From DATEAV01 sp964575425 (GTDB lineage: Bacteria; Chloroflexota; Anaerolineae; Anaerolineales; E44-bin32), in contig CAZNRD010000053.1 of NCBI GenBank assembly GCA_964575425.1, positions 1 to 17,475 of the forward strand: DNA of 17,475 nucleotides, given 5' to 3'. How positions within the stretch are numbered: position 1 is the stretch's first letter; each line of letters opens with the position of its first letter. Under the pieces are notes generated by a model. That model saw only the letters and a list, made by a program, of their open reading frames with translations. It was not told the DNA's origin and ran no database searches. A program made the position numbers and the translations under genes. This document shows, piece after piece, positions 6,549 to 14,173 of this stretch.

Positions 6549-7955
6549 ATGGCCAGCCTCCCCTCCAGCCCTTCCACCCGTAGCATCGTGCGCTGGCTCG
6601 AACGTTGGATCCTCGGGCGGGATGCAGCGGCGCCCATCGTGCGCTTCGTCCTCGTCTGGGGATCCTTCGGGCTTTTCTGGCTATTCCTCGTGTTCCATGC
6701 CGGCCTCCAGCTCCCGGCACTCCCCGACTGGCTCAAGTGGCTGCCGTTCCCCTTCGACGCCGTCGCGCAGACAGGTTCGATGTTCTTCGCGCCCCGCGTC
6801 CTCGTCCACCTGCTCCCCGTGGCTTTTGGGCTGTGGCTCGGCTTCCGCGTCGCCGCTCTCTACCTGGCCGACCTCTACGAGCTGGACGATCCGGCGATTG
6901 CCTCGCGCTACCTGTGGCCCGCTCTCTTCGGCCTGGACCCGGTCTCCTACCCCAGGCTCGATGTGAGCACGGGCGACCTCGAGCAAATCGAGGCGGACCA
7001 CCCGCTGGTCGTCATCGGAGGGCCGGGGTACGTGCGCGTCCACCTCGGGCATGCTGCCGTCTTCGAGGGCATCGACGGCCGTCCCAGAGTCTATGGCCCC
7101 TCCCCGCTCCAGTTCATCCAGGGTTTCGAACGACTGCGGGACGTCGTCGATCTGCGCGATCAAGCAGCCAAGGCCGACCTGGTGCACGCGATGACACGAG
7201 ACGGGATCGAGGTGTATGCGCGCGAGGCGCAGATGGTGTTCCGCGTCTATCGCGGCCGTGGGCTCCAGCGCACGCTGGAGAACCCGTATCCCTTCGATGA
7301 GGCGAGTGTGCGGCGCCTTGTGTACGCCCAGCCGGTGGACGAGAACGGCCGCGGCCGGTGGACGGAGGCCCTCCCCGACCGCGTTCGGCAGGAAATCCAG
7401 CGGTTCGTCTCGGAACTGACGCTCGAGGAGTTCCTCGCGCTGCGCCCGCAGCCTTCGCCAGGGCAAGAACGGCGCGCCTTCCACATCCCGCGCCACGCCC
7501 TGACGGCGCGCTTCCACACCCCTCAGGCAGTCGAGCGCCTCAAAGAGGCTGGCCTGGAACTCGACTGGGTCGGCGTCGGCACGTGGGAAGTGCACGACCG
7601 GCCCGGCCGCAGCGACGACGCCGGCGTCGGCCAGGCCCTGATCAGCGGGTGGCGCGAGAAGGAGCGCCTCGCCCTCTACACTTCGCCCGAGTACCTGGAG
7701 CGGCAGCAGGCCCGTGGCTACCGCGACTATGCGGCCAGCCTGTTGACCGAGTGGATCGAGGCCTGGGAAGGCGACGGCGGCCAGGACACTCAGGCGGCCT
7801 GCCTCCAGCTCTTGAGCCGGGTCCGTGAGCAGCTTACCCGCATGCAGGAGGAACTCGAGAACGACCCGCAGGCCCGCAAGCCGCTGGGCATGGAGAATGC
7901 CCTGCGCCACCTCACTTCTCTCATCAGCCCACACTGGCTAGGGGGAGGCGCATGA
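6549..7955 (+). CDS. Membrane-anchored SPFH/band-7-like protein (second of pair)
   Basis: A protein of 468 aa starting 3 nt after the stop of the preceding gene, so translation is probably coupled. It has two hydrophobic segments (about 30-51 and 80-107). An SPFH-like core follows: GGPGYVRVHLGHAAVFEG (157-174), TRDGIEVYAREAQMVFRV (216-233) and LKEAGLELDWVGVGTWEVHD (331-350). The order of elements matches the upstream protein but the sequences have diverged strongly. This suggests an ancient duplication and a hetero-oligomer, as in other two-subunit SPFH complexes such as HflK/HflC. The C-terminus (about 365-440) is helical and charged. No catalytic motif is visible. Its last codons overlap the start of the PfkB gene (ATGA), tying it to pseudouridine breakdown. 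An alternative is an uncharacterised membrane family unrelated to SPFH. Confidence 0.58.
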   Translation: MASLPSSPSTRSIVRWLERWILGRDAAAPIVRFVLVWGSFGLFWLFLVFHAGLQLPALPDWLKWLPFPFDAVAQTGSMFFAPRVLVHLLPVAFGLWLGFRVAALYLADLYELDDPAIASRYLWPALFGLDPVSYPRLDVSTGDLEQIEADHPLVVIGGPGYVRVHLGHAAVFEGIDGRPRVYGPSPLQFIQGFERLRDVVDLRDQAAKADLVHAMTRDGIEVYAREAQMVFRVYRGRGLQRTLENPYPFDEASVRRLVYAQPVDENGRGRWTEALPDRVRQEIQRFVSELTLEEFLALRPQPSPGQERRAFHIPRHALTARFHTPQAVERLKEAGLELDWVGVGTWEVHDRPGRSDDAGVGQALISGWREKERLALYTSPEYLERQQARGYRDYAASLLTEWIEAWEGDGGQDTQAACLQLLSRVREQLTRMQEELENDPQARKPLGMENALRHLTSLISPHWLGGGA

Positions 7956-8896
7956 CGGCACCATCCGCCTCGAACGGCCCGGTGCTGGTGATCGGCTCCG
8001 CTGGCACAGACATCGTCGGCCGTCCCCTAACCGACCTTTCCCTCGGCACCTCCGCCCCGGGCCTGCTTCGCGCCTCACCCGGCGGCGTGGCCCGCAACGT
8101 CGCGGAGAACCTGGCGCGCCTTGGCACCGAGGTCAGCCTGCTCACCGCGGTCGGCGATGACCCGGAGGGCCGCCGTCTGCTGGCGCAAACTGCGGAAGCA
8201 GGCGTCGCCATCGACCACGTCCTCACCTCACCCGACCACCCCACCGGCTGCTACCTGGCCGTGCTCGACGGCCGAGGCGGCCTGCACCTGGCCCTGGACG
8301 ACATGCGGGTCATCGAGGACCTGACGCCGGAGCATCTGCGCCAGCACCGCCCGCTGTTTCAGCAGGCGTCGGCCCTGTTCGTCGACGCCAACCTCGCGCC
8401 GAAGACCCTGGCAGCAGCCGTCAGCCTGGCGCGCGCCGAAAGCGTGCCGGTTGCCGCCGATCCCACCTCGATCAACCTGGCCCCGCGCCTTCTCCCACAC
8501 GTCGACGGCCTGTGGCTGCTTGCCTGCAACGAGGCCGAGGCCGAGGCTCTGTGTGGGCAGCCTCCACCCAGGACGGGCGTTGAGCGCGCCATCGACTGCG
8601 CCCGCCACCTGGTCTCCATGGGCGTCGAGATTGCCATCGTGGCCATGGCCGAGTTCGGCGTCGGGTATGCAACGGCCAGCGAGAGCGGCCACGTCCCTGC
8701 CGTCCGGACGGAGATCCTGGATCCCACCGGCGCGGGCGACGCACTGACGGCGGCCGCCATCTTCGCCCTGCTCAACGAAGTCCCCATCGACGAAGCGGTC
8801 CGCCTCGGCGTCTCGGCCGCCGCCCTAACCCTGCGGACGCGCGGTACGGTCGTACCCGACCTCTCGCTCGAACTCCTCTACGAACAGCTACGCTGA
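7952..8896 (+). CDS. psuK: PfkB-family kinase, probable pseudouridine kinase
   Basis: Cytosolic ribokinase-family kinase of 314 aa. The first family signature appears as SPGGVARNVAENLARLG (42-58), the form common in pseudouridine and nucleoside kinases. The second signature, DPTGAGDALTAAAI (257-270), contains the catalytic Asp263 and the anion hole. ACNEAEAEAL (191-200) is the usual N-x-x-E region that binds Mg-phosphate. The substrate call rests mainly on the neighbour: the next gene is pseudouridine-5'-phosphate glycosidase, and the two enzymes act in sequence. PsuK makes pseudouridine 5'-phosphate, and PsuG splits it to uracil and ribose 5-phosphate. The start overlaps the previous stop as ATGA, which favours coupled translation. 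Some relatives phosphorylate ribose, adenosine or other nucleosides, so breadth is uncertain. No dedicated transporter gene is seen in the cluster. Confidence 0.85.
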   Translation: MTAPSASNGPVLVIGSAGTDIVGRPLTDLSLGTSAPGLLRASPGGVARNVAENLARLGTEVSLLTAVGDDPEGRRLLAQTAEAGVAIDHVLTSPDHPTGCYLAVLDGRGGLHLALDDMRVIEDLTPEHLRQHRPLFQQASALFVDANLAPKTLAAAVSLARAESVPVAADPTSINLAPRLLPHVDGLWLLACNEAEAEALCGQPPPRTGVERAIDCARHLVSMGVEIAIVAMAEFGVGYATASESGHVPAVRTEILDPTGAGDALTAAAIFALLNEVPIDEAVRLGVSAAALTLRTRGTVVPDLSLELLYEQLR

Positions 8897-8907
8897 GCGG
8901 TGCGGCG

Positions 8908-9813
8908 ATGCCAGAGTGGCTGCATGTTTCCACAGAGGTCGAGCAGGCCCTGCGGGCTGGCGCTCCCGTCGTCGCTCTGGAGACGACGGTGATCACACAC
9001 GGCCTGCCTCGTCCAATCAACCTTGAGATCGCGAGAGCGCTGGAGGAGGAGGCGCGGCTCGCCGGGGTGGTCCCGGCCACGATCGGGGTTGTGGGGGGCA
9101 AGGTTCGGGTGGGGCTCACCGCTGCCGAGGTTGAGCACCTGGCTGCGGCCTCTGGCGTCGTCAAGGTCAGCCGCCGCGATTTGGGCGTGGCGCGCGCCCG
9201 CAGCCTCGATGGAGGCACGACGGTGGCGGCGACAATGCACGTGGCGCACGCGGCCAGCATCCGGACCTTCGCCACCGGCGGCATCGGCGGAGTGCATCGG
9301 GGCCCCTCCGGCGACATCTCGGCCGACCTTCCCGAGCTGGCCCGCACGCCGGTGGCCGTGGTCTGCTCCGGCGCCAAGTCCGTCCTGGATCTGCCGCGCA
9401 CGCTGGAGTGGTTGGAGACGGCGGGCGTGCCGGTGCTCGGCTGGCAGACGGACGAATTCCCCGCCTTCTTCACGGCGACGAGCGGCCTGCCGGTGAGCGC
9501 CCGCGTCGAGGACGCGCCGGCGGCTGCCGCCGTGATCGAGGCCCATTGGTCAGCCGGACTCGAGACGGGGCTTGTGATTGCCGTCCCCTGCCCTGAGTCT
9601 GAGGCCGTGCCGCAGCGCCTCGTCGAAGCAGCGCTGGCCGAAGCCCTCGACCGCGCCGAGCGCGCCGGCGTTCGCGGCAAAGACGTGACTCCGTTCCTGC
9701 TGGCGCGCCTAGCCGAAACCACCGAGGGGGCGACGCTCCGCGCCAACCAGGCCTTGCTTCGCCGAAACGTGCGCGTGGCAGCTCAGATTGCCCGCGCCCT
9801 CAGCCACCGCTGA
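8908..9813 (+). CDS. psuG: Pseudouridine-5'-phosphate glycosidase
   Basis: Full-length PsuG, 301 aa. This Mn-dependent enzyme reversibly cleaves the C-C glycosidic bond of pseudouridine 5'-phosphate to uracil and ribose 5-phosphate. Conserved blocks are all present: ALETTVITHGLPRP (23-36, with the conserved Glu25), VVGGKVRVGL (61-70), VKVSRRDLG (85-93), FATGGIGGVHRG (121-132) with DISADL (136-141), VVCSGAKSVLDLPRTLEWLE (151-170) with Lys157 as the expected Schiff-base lysine, GWQTDEFPAFF, and a C-terminal ETTEGATLRANQALLRRN. It starts 11 nt after the kinase stop; the upstream GAGCGG is a weak ribosome site. Its last 14 nt overlap the 3' end of the convergent acyl-CoA synthetase gene. Uracil can feed pyrimidine salvage, and ribose 5-phosphate the pentose phosphate pathway. 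Identification is secure. Confidence 0.95.
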   Translation: MPEWLHVSTEVEQALRAGAPVVALETTVITHGLPRPINLEIARALEEEARLAGVVPATIGVVGGKVRVGLTAAEVEHLAAASGVVKVSRRDLGVARARSLDGGTTVAATMHVAHAASIRTFATGGIGGVHRGPSGDISADLPELARTPVAVVCSGAKSVLDLPRTLEWLETAGVPVLGWQTDEFPAFFTATSGLPVSARVEDAPAAAAVIEAHWSAGLETGLVIAVPCPESEAVPQRLVEAALAEALDRAERAGVRGKDVTPFLLARLAETTEGATLRANQALLRRNVRVAAQIARALSHR

Positions 9814-11908
9814 GCCCGGCCGTCAGCCGCAAACGCACGTCGAGCGCCACTGCCCCCTGCCCTTCAGGCAAGGCGCGCAGAGGGTTGATTTCCACCTCGG
9901 CGATTTGCGGAATGTCCACTCCCAGCTGCGCCAGTCGAATCACCGCCTGCAGCACAGCCTCGCGGTCAGCCGGCGGGGCCGAGCGGTAGCCCCGCAGCCG
10001 CCGACCCGCCCACGTATCGTCAAGCAGTCCCTCCGCTTCCCGCCGTGAGAGCGGCGCCAGCGCGAACGCCACATCCCTGGACGCCTCGACCTCAATGCCC
10101 CCGGCACCAAACATCACCAGAGGGCCGAACTGCTCGTCTCGCACGACGCCGACGATGACTTCCTGTCCCTCCTCGGCCATCGCCTGCACCAAGACTCCAT
10201 CGAAGCGAAAGCCGGCCGCCTGAGCCCGGTCTGCAATGGTCCGGCAGGCGCGGCGCACCTCGTCCCGACTGCGCAGGCCCACAAGGACACCACCCACGTC
10301 GGACTTGTGGGACTGATCCCGCGAGATCAGCTTGACGACAACGGGCCATCCGACGCGCTCCGCCACCTCGGCGGCCTCCGATTCGCTGACGGCGACCTGC
10401 GACCTGGGCACCGCGATCCCGATGCGCCTCATCAATGCATCCGCCGTGGCCGGATCGACAAGGCCGGTGGCCGTCACGTCCGCACGCCCAAGCAAAGTGC
10501 GAACATCATCAAGGTGTATCTCCGCAGCGCTCGCCGGCGCCTCCGTCGGCATGCTTAGCTGCCGCGCCCGGTAAGCCAGGATGCGCAGGGCGGAGGCGGC
10601 TCGCTCCGGGAAGCGGTAGTCCGGGATGTGCGCCTGACGCAGCAGCCGGACAGCATGGCTGATCAGGTCCTCGCCCATGAGCACCATCACGACGGGTTTC
10701 GCCGCCGAGCGGATGAGAGGGATGACGGCTCCCACCACTTCCGCTGCCGTCGTCATCGGGGGTGGCACCAGGATGACCATCAACGCATCCACGGCCTCGT
10801 CGGCCAGCAGGCACCCAAGGGCTGCGGCATATTCCGTCGGGCCAGCGCCGGCCAGCATGTCCACCGGGTTGCGCAGGCTGGCGGCCGGGGACAGGAACTC
10901 ATGCAGCTTCGTGCGTGTCGCCTCTGTCAGCGGGGCCCGCTCAAGCCCATTCGCCTCCAGCGCGTCCGCCGCGATCGCCCCCGGCCCTCCGGCGTTGGTC
11001 AGCACCGCCACCCTGTTCCCGCGCGGCAGCGGGCACCAGGCCAGCGCCCGAGCCCAGTCGAAGACCTCCTCCGTCGTTTCGGCGCGAAGGACGCCGGTCT
11101 TGCGGAACGCCGCCGCGTACGCGGCGTCTCGCCCCGCTATCGCTCCTGTGTGCGAGGCCACCGCTTCCTGCCCGCTGCGGGAACGACCGACTTTGATGGC
11201 GATCACCGGTTTCTGCCGCGCCGCCTTCGAGGCCTGCTCCAGGAATGCTCTCCCATCCCCGACGCCTTCCAGGTACATGGCGACGACGCGGGTGTGGGGG
11301 TCGGCAATGGTGGGGATCAGCAAGTCGGCCTCCGTCAGGTCCATCTGGTTTCCCAGGCTGACCAGGCGGGAAAGTCCGAAGCCCTGTCCGCGCGCCCAGT
11401 CGATGACCGCTTCGCAGATGGCGCCCGAGTGGGAGAGGAAGGCGATGTCCCCGGGAAGTGGCCCGGGCAGCGGCAGGAATGTGGTGTCCAGCGGCAGGTG
11501 GGTGTCGAGCAGGCCGATGCAGTTGGGACCCAGGATGCGCATCCCGCAGCGGCGGGCAATGGCCAGACACTGCTCTTCGAGCTGACGGCCCGCGTCGCCG
11601 GTCTCGCGGAAGCCGCCGGAGCCGATGATCACCGCGCGGATTCCCCGGTCCCCGCACTGCTCGAGGACCTGCGGAACGGAGGTGGCGGGGATCAGGATCA
11701 TCGCCAGGTCGACGGGGTCGGGCACGCTTCGTACGTCAGCGTAGACGGGCCGATCGAACAGACGGCCACCGCGCGGGTTGACGAAGTGGATGGCTCCCGC
11801 GTATCCGGAGATGACCAGGTTGCGGGCGACGCCGTAGCCGAGCTTCGCGGGGTTTTGCGAGGCGCCGATCACGGCCACGCCGCGAGGGGCGAAGAAGTTT
11901 TCCAGCAT
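9800..11908 (-). CDS. ADP-forming acyl-CoA synthetase, single chain (paralog 2)
   Basis: Second fused NDP-forming acyl-CoA synthetase, 702 aa, with the same domain order as the copy at 1482-3536. It has a CoA-binding domain (VAVIGASQNPAKLGYGVARN, GPNCI at 127-131), a ligase domain with LSHSGAI (158-164) and phospho-His253 in ASHTGAIAGRDAA, then TNAGGPGAIAADA (304-316), and an ATP-grasp domain with DQSHKSDVGGVL (531-542), FGAGGIEVE (600-608) and EVEINPL (671-677). This copy has every expected motif in its usual form. The start MLENFFAPRGVAVIGAS is supported by AGGAG with a 9-nt spacer; a longer start at Met 17 codons upstream is less likely. It is monocistronic, convergent with psuG and divergent from the DUF151/dnaB cluster. 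Different substrate preference from paralog 1 is likely but not readable here. Confidence 0.95.
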   Translation of the reverse strand: MLENFFAPRGVAVIGASQNPAKLGYGVARNLVISGYAGAIHFVNPRGGRLFDRPVYADVRSVPDPVDLAMILIPATSVPQVLEQCGDRGIRAVIIGSGGFRETGDAGRQLEEQCLAIARRCGMRILGPNCIGLLDTHLPLDTTFLPLPGPLPGDIAFLSHSGAICEAVIDWARGQGFGLSRLVSLGNQMDLTEADLLIPTIADPHTRVVAMYLEGVGDGRAFLEQASKAARQKPVIAIKVGRSRSGQEAVASHTGAIAGRDAAYAAAFRKTGVLRAETTEEVFDWARALAWCPLPRGNRVAVLTNAGGPGAIAADALEANGLERAPLTEATRTKLHEFLSPAASLRNPVDMLAGAGPTEYAAALGCLLADEAVDALMVILVPPPMTTAAEVVGAVIPLIRSAAKPVVMVLMGEDLISHAVRLLRQAHIPDYRFPERAASALRILAYRARQLSMPTEAPASAAEIHLDDVRTLLGRADVTATGLVDPATADALMRRIGIAVPRSQVAVSESEAAEVAERVGWPVVVKLISRDQSHKSDVGGVLVGLRSRDEVRRACRTIADRAQAAGFRFDGVLVQAMAEEGQEVIVGVVRDEQFGPLVMFGAGGIEVEASRDVAFALAPLSRREAEGLLDDTWAGRRLRGYRSAPPADREAVLQAVIRLAQLGVDIPQIAEVEINPLRALPEGQGAVALDVRLRLTAGLSGG

Positions 11909-11945
11909 GCGCCTTCTCTCCTGGTTGACTCGGAACCGCATCTCG

Positions 11946-11951
11946 ATTGTA
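11946..11951 (-). promoter_or_regulatory. Possible -10 box of acyl-CoA synthetase 2
   Basis: TACAAT on the minus strand, about 38 nt before the ATG at 11908, would give a leader of about 30 nt containing the AGGAG ribosome site (11918-11922). No convincing -35 box lies 16-18 nt upstream, so this is weak evidence. Confidence 0.35.
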
Positions 11952-12114
11952 ACGGCAGAGCGAGACTCCAGACGGCCCACGTCGATCCGAGACCGGTGCC
12001 GGGCCAAAGGGGTCGAGGGAACTGAGTGCAAAGGCTTTCACCATACCGGAAGCAATCCGTTTGGCATCGGCAGCCGCTCCCGGTGTTCTTCTGCACTCGT
12101 AGAAAGGCGGCAGT

Positions 12115-12143
12115 TTGCACCTCTCCGCTGCGTGTGTTAGAAT
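12115..12143 (+). promoter_or_regulatory. Sigma70-type promoter of the nuclease-dnaB cluster
   Basis: TTTGCA (12115-12120, 4/6), a 17-nt spacer and TAGAAT (12138-12143, 5/6). The alternative register TTGCAC-N16 is also possible. The expected start at about 12149-12151 gives a leader near 28 nt that contains the GGAGG at 12168-12172. It is the only promoter-like site before the four-gene replication cluster. Confidence 0.55.
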
Positions 12144-12167
12144 GGGCAATGGTACTCGGGCGCTGCT

Positions 12168-12172
12168 GGAGG
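12168..12172 (+). promoter_or_regulatory. Ribosome binding site of the bifunctional nuclease gene
   Basis: GGAGG with a 6-nt spacer to the ATG at 12179. It selects this ATG over the in-frame ATG at 12149, which would add ten non-conserved residues. Confidence 0.75.
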
Positions 12173-12178
12173 CCGGGC

Positions 12179-12706
12179 ATGGTCGAGGTTTCGATCGACA
12201 GCATCCGCGTCAGCTTGATGTCGCAGCATCGCATTGTCATCCTCAAGGACGTTGACTCGGAGCGATTCCTCCCCATCTGGATCGGCCCCTTCGAAGCCGA
12301 AGCCATCACCGTCAGCCTGCAGGAAATGGAAGTCGTCCGGCCCCTCACCCACGACCTGCTCCGCAACGTCCTGCATGCGCTCGGGGCCGAGGTCCTGCGC
12401 ATTCAAATCGTCGACCTGCGCGACGACGTCTTCTACGCTCAGATCGTGCTGCGCGTCAACGGTCGCGAGCTGGAGATTGACTCCCGGCCCTCGGATGCCC
12501 TGGCCCTGGCCGTGCGCGTCCACGTGCCGATCTACGTCGACGAGAAGGTGATGCGCGAGGCGGCCACCAAGCCCGAAGCCGAAATCGGGAGCGGCGAGCC
12601 TTCCGAGACGTCTCCCGACGATGAGCGACTGGCCGTCTTCAAGGACTTTGTCGGTAAGCTGAACCTGGACGATATCGACTCGCCCGATCAGGAAAGCGAC
12701 GAGTGA
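12179..12706 (+). CDS. Bifunctional nuclease (BFN/DUF151) domain protein
   Basis: Protein of 175 aa with a DUF151/BFN domain across residues 1-130. The family pattern is clear: MVEVSIDSIRVSL, then HRIVILKDVDSERFLPIWIGPFEAEAI, PLTHDLLRNVLHALGAEV, DLRDDVFYAQIVL and IDSRPSDALALAVRVHVPIYV. Relatives have been described as having both RNase and DNase activity, but the biochemical role in bacteria is not settled. The acidic C-terminal tail contains ERLAVFKDFVGKLNLDDID (149-167), which may be a short protein-binding helix, perhaps contacting another replication factor (inference). The gene is first in a cluster with dnaB (54 nt downstream) and has its own promoter and ribosome site. Family call secure; function open. 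Confidence 0.9.
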   Translation: MVEVSIDSIRVSLMSQHRIVILKDVDSERFLPIWIGPFEAEAITVSLQEMEVVRPLTHDLLRNVLHALGAEVLRIQIVDLRDDVFYAQIVLRVNGRELEIDSRPSDALALAVRVHVPIYVDEKVMREAATKPEAEIGSGEPSETSPDDERLAVFKDFVGKLNLDDIDSPDQESDE

Positions 12707-12760
12707 CGTCGCGCGCCGCCGCCTGGTCCTGGCCCGCAGCACACACTGCCGGACAACCGC

Positions 12761-14173
12761 ATGACGGATGCGCCTTTCTTTCCCCCTGAAGTTCCCGTGG
12801 GGGATGAGCCTCGTGTCTCCGCTGCCGCCTCGCGGACGGCGCAGCCCCTCCCGTTTCCGCGCGAGGCAGAAGAGGCCGTGCTGGGCGCCATCCTGGTCAA
12901 CCCCGAGGCCTACTACGACGTCGCTCACTTCCTCTCCTCCGAAGACTTCTACCTCCACCGCAACCGCTGGATCTGGGAGGCCTTCGTCAGCCTGCACGAC
13001 CAGCGACTCCCGATCGACCTGCTGACCGTTTCCGAGGAACTCGATCGCCAGGGCCGGCTGGCGGAGGTCGGCGGACCCGCCTACCTGACGGCGCTCATCA
13101 ACAGCGTCCCCTCCTCACTCCATGCCGAGGCCTACGCCCATCTCGTCGAAGAGAGCGCCACCCGCCGCCGTCTGCTCGACGCCGCCAACCAGATCGCCCG
13201 CCTGGCCTACCAGTCGGATTCGCCGCTGGGAGAGGTCGTCAACGACGCCGAGAAGGCCGTCTTCGCCGTCAGCGAACGACGCCTCACCCACGAGCTGCGG
13301 CCGATCAAGCAGGTCCTGAGCGAGTACTACGACCGCGTCGATTACCTGGCGCGGCACCGTGACGAGACCATCGGGGCACCCACCGGGTTCATCGACCTCG
13401 ATCGACTCCTGGGCGGCATGCAGCCGAGCGACCTGCTGATCATCGCCGGCCGTCCCGGCCAGGGGAAGTCCGGCTTCTGCATCTCGGCCGCCAAGAACGC
13501 CGCCCAGCTCCACAAGAAGCACGTCGCTCTGTTTTCTCTCGAGATGTCGAATGAGCAATTGGTGCAGCGGCTGGTGGCGCAGGAGACCGGCATCGACTCG
13601 CAGCGCCTGCGCCTGGGCGATATCAACGACGACGAGTGGCCTCTGTTCACTCAGGCGGTGAGCGCCCTCAGCGCCACCCACATCTACCTCGACGATACCC
13701 CGGCCATCACCCCGCTCCAGCTGCGCACCAAATGCCGCCGCCTGCACATGGAAGTCGGGCTCGACCTGATCATCGTCGACTATCTGCAGCTCATGTCCGG
13801 CGACACGCGCATGGACAACCGGGTGCAGGAGGTCTCCTACATCTCCCGCAACCTGAAGGTCCTGGCGCGTGAACTCAAGGTGCCCGTCCTGGCGGCAGCT
13901 CAGCTGTCCCGCGCCGTCGAGCAGCGCTCCGACAAGCGGCCCGTCCTCTCCGACCTGCGCGAATCGGGCAGCCTCGAACAGGACGCCGACGTCGTCATGT
14001 TCATCTACCGGCCGGACCAGTACGAAGCCGATACCCTGCGCCAGAACATCGCCGAGATCATCGTCGCCAAGCACCGCAACGGCCCGGTCGGCAGCGTCGA
14101 GCTGGTCTTCCGCCGCCCGCTGGCCAAGTTTGAGAACGCTGCCCGCCGCATCGCCCCCGTTGAGTCCTCCTGA
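12761..14173 (+). CDS. dnaB: Replicative DNA helicase DnaB
   Basis: Hexameric 5'-3' replicative helicase, 470 aa. The N-terminal domain starts at PFPREAEEAVLGAIL (31-45), followed by the linker helix and the RecA-like domain from about 200 (PTGFIDLDRLLGGMQPSDLLIIAGRP). Walker A is GRPGQGKSG at 230-238, an unusual variant of the common GRPSMGKT/GRPGMGKT. Other motifs are the catalytic Glu261 in FSLEMS, Walker B LIIVDYLQLM (336-345), AAAQLSRAVE with Gln381, SDLRESGSLEQDADV (397-411) and the arginine-finger motif KHRNGP (437-442). No intein is present. The start at 12761 has no clear Shine-Dalgarno, so a slightly later start is possible, though residues 1-30 are not conserved anyway. The stop codon overlaps the start of the DnaD-like gene (TGATG). 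This operon link with loader-type proteins supports the main replicative helicase rather than a plasmid or phage version. Confidence 0.96.
   Translation: MTDAPFFPPEVPVGDEPRVSAAASRTAQPLPFPREAEEAVLGAILVNPEAYYDVAHFLSSEDFYLHRNRWIWEAFVSLHDQRLPIDLLTVSEELDRQGRLAEVGGPAYLTALINSVPSSLHAEAYAHLVEESATRRRLLDAANQIARLAYQSDSPLGEVVNDAEKAVFAVSERRLTHELRPIKQVLSEYYDRVDYLARHRDETIGAPTGFIDLDRLLGGMQPSDLLIIAGRPGQGKSGFCISAAKNAAQLHKKHVALFSLEMSNEQLVQRLVAQETGIDSQRLRLGDINDDEWPLFTQAVSALSATHIYLDDTPAITPLQLRTKCRRLHMEVGLDLIIVDYLQLMSGDTRMDNRVQEVSYISRNLKVLARELKVPVLAAAQLSRAVEQRSDKRPVLSDLRESGSLEQDADVVMFIYRPDQYEADTLRQNIAEIIVAKHRNGPVGSVELVFRRPLAKFENAARRIAPVESS

Noticed and set aside
6681..7934. Open frame of 417 codons on the minus strand opposite the second SPFH-like gene
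   Set aside because: The plus-strand frame has clear membrane segments, a 3-nt junction with its neighbour and an ATGA overlap downstream; the minus frame has none of these.
10628..12025. Open frame of 465 codons on the plus strand opposite acyl-CoA synthetase 2
   Set aside because: The translation is His/Arg/Gly-rich with no fold-like pattern, while the minus strand has every family motif.
12149..12178. ATG at 12149 as start of the bifunctional nuclease
   Set aside because: It would need a leaderless message and adds ten non-conserved residues, whereas the ATG at 12179 has GGAGG at a 6-nt spacing and matches the family start.
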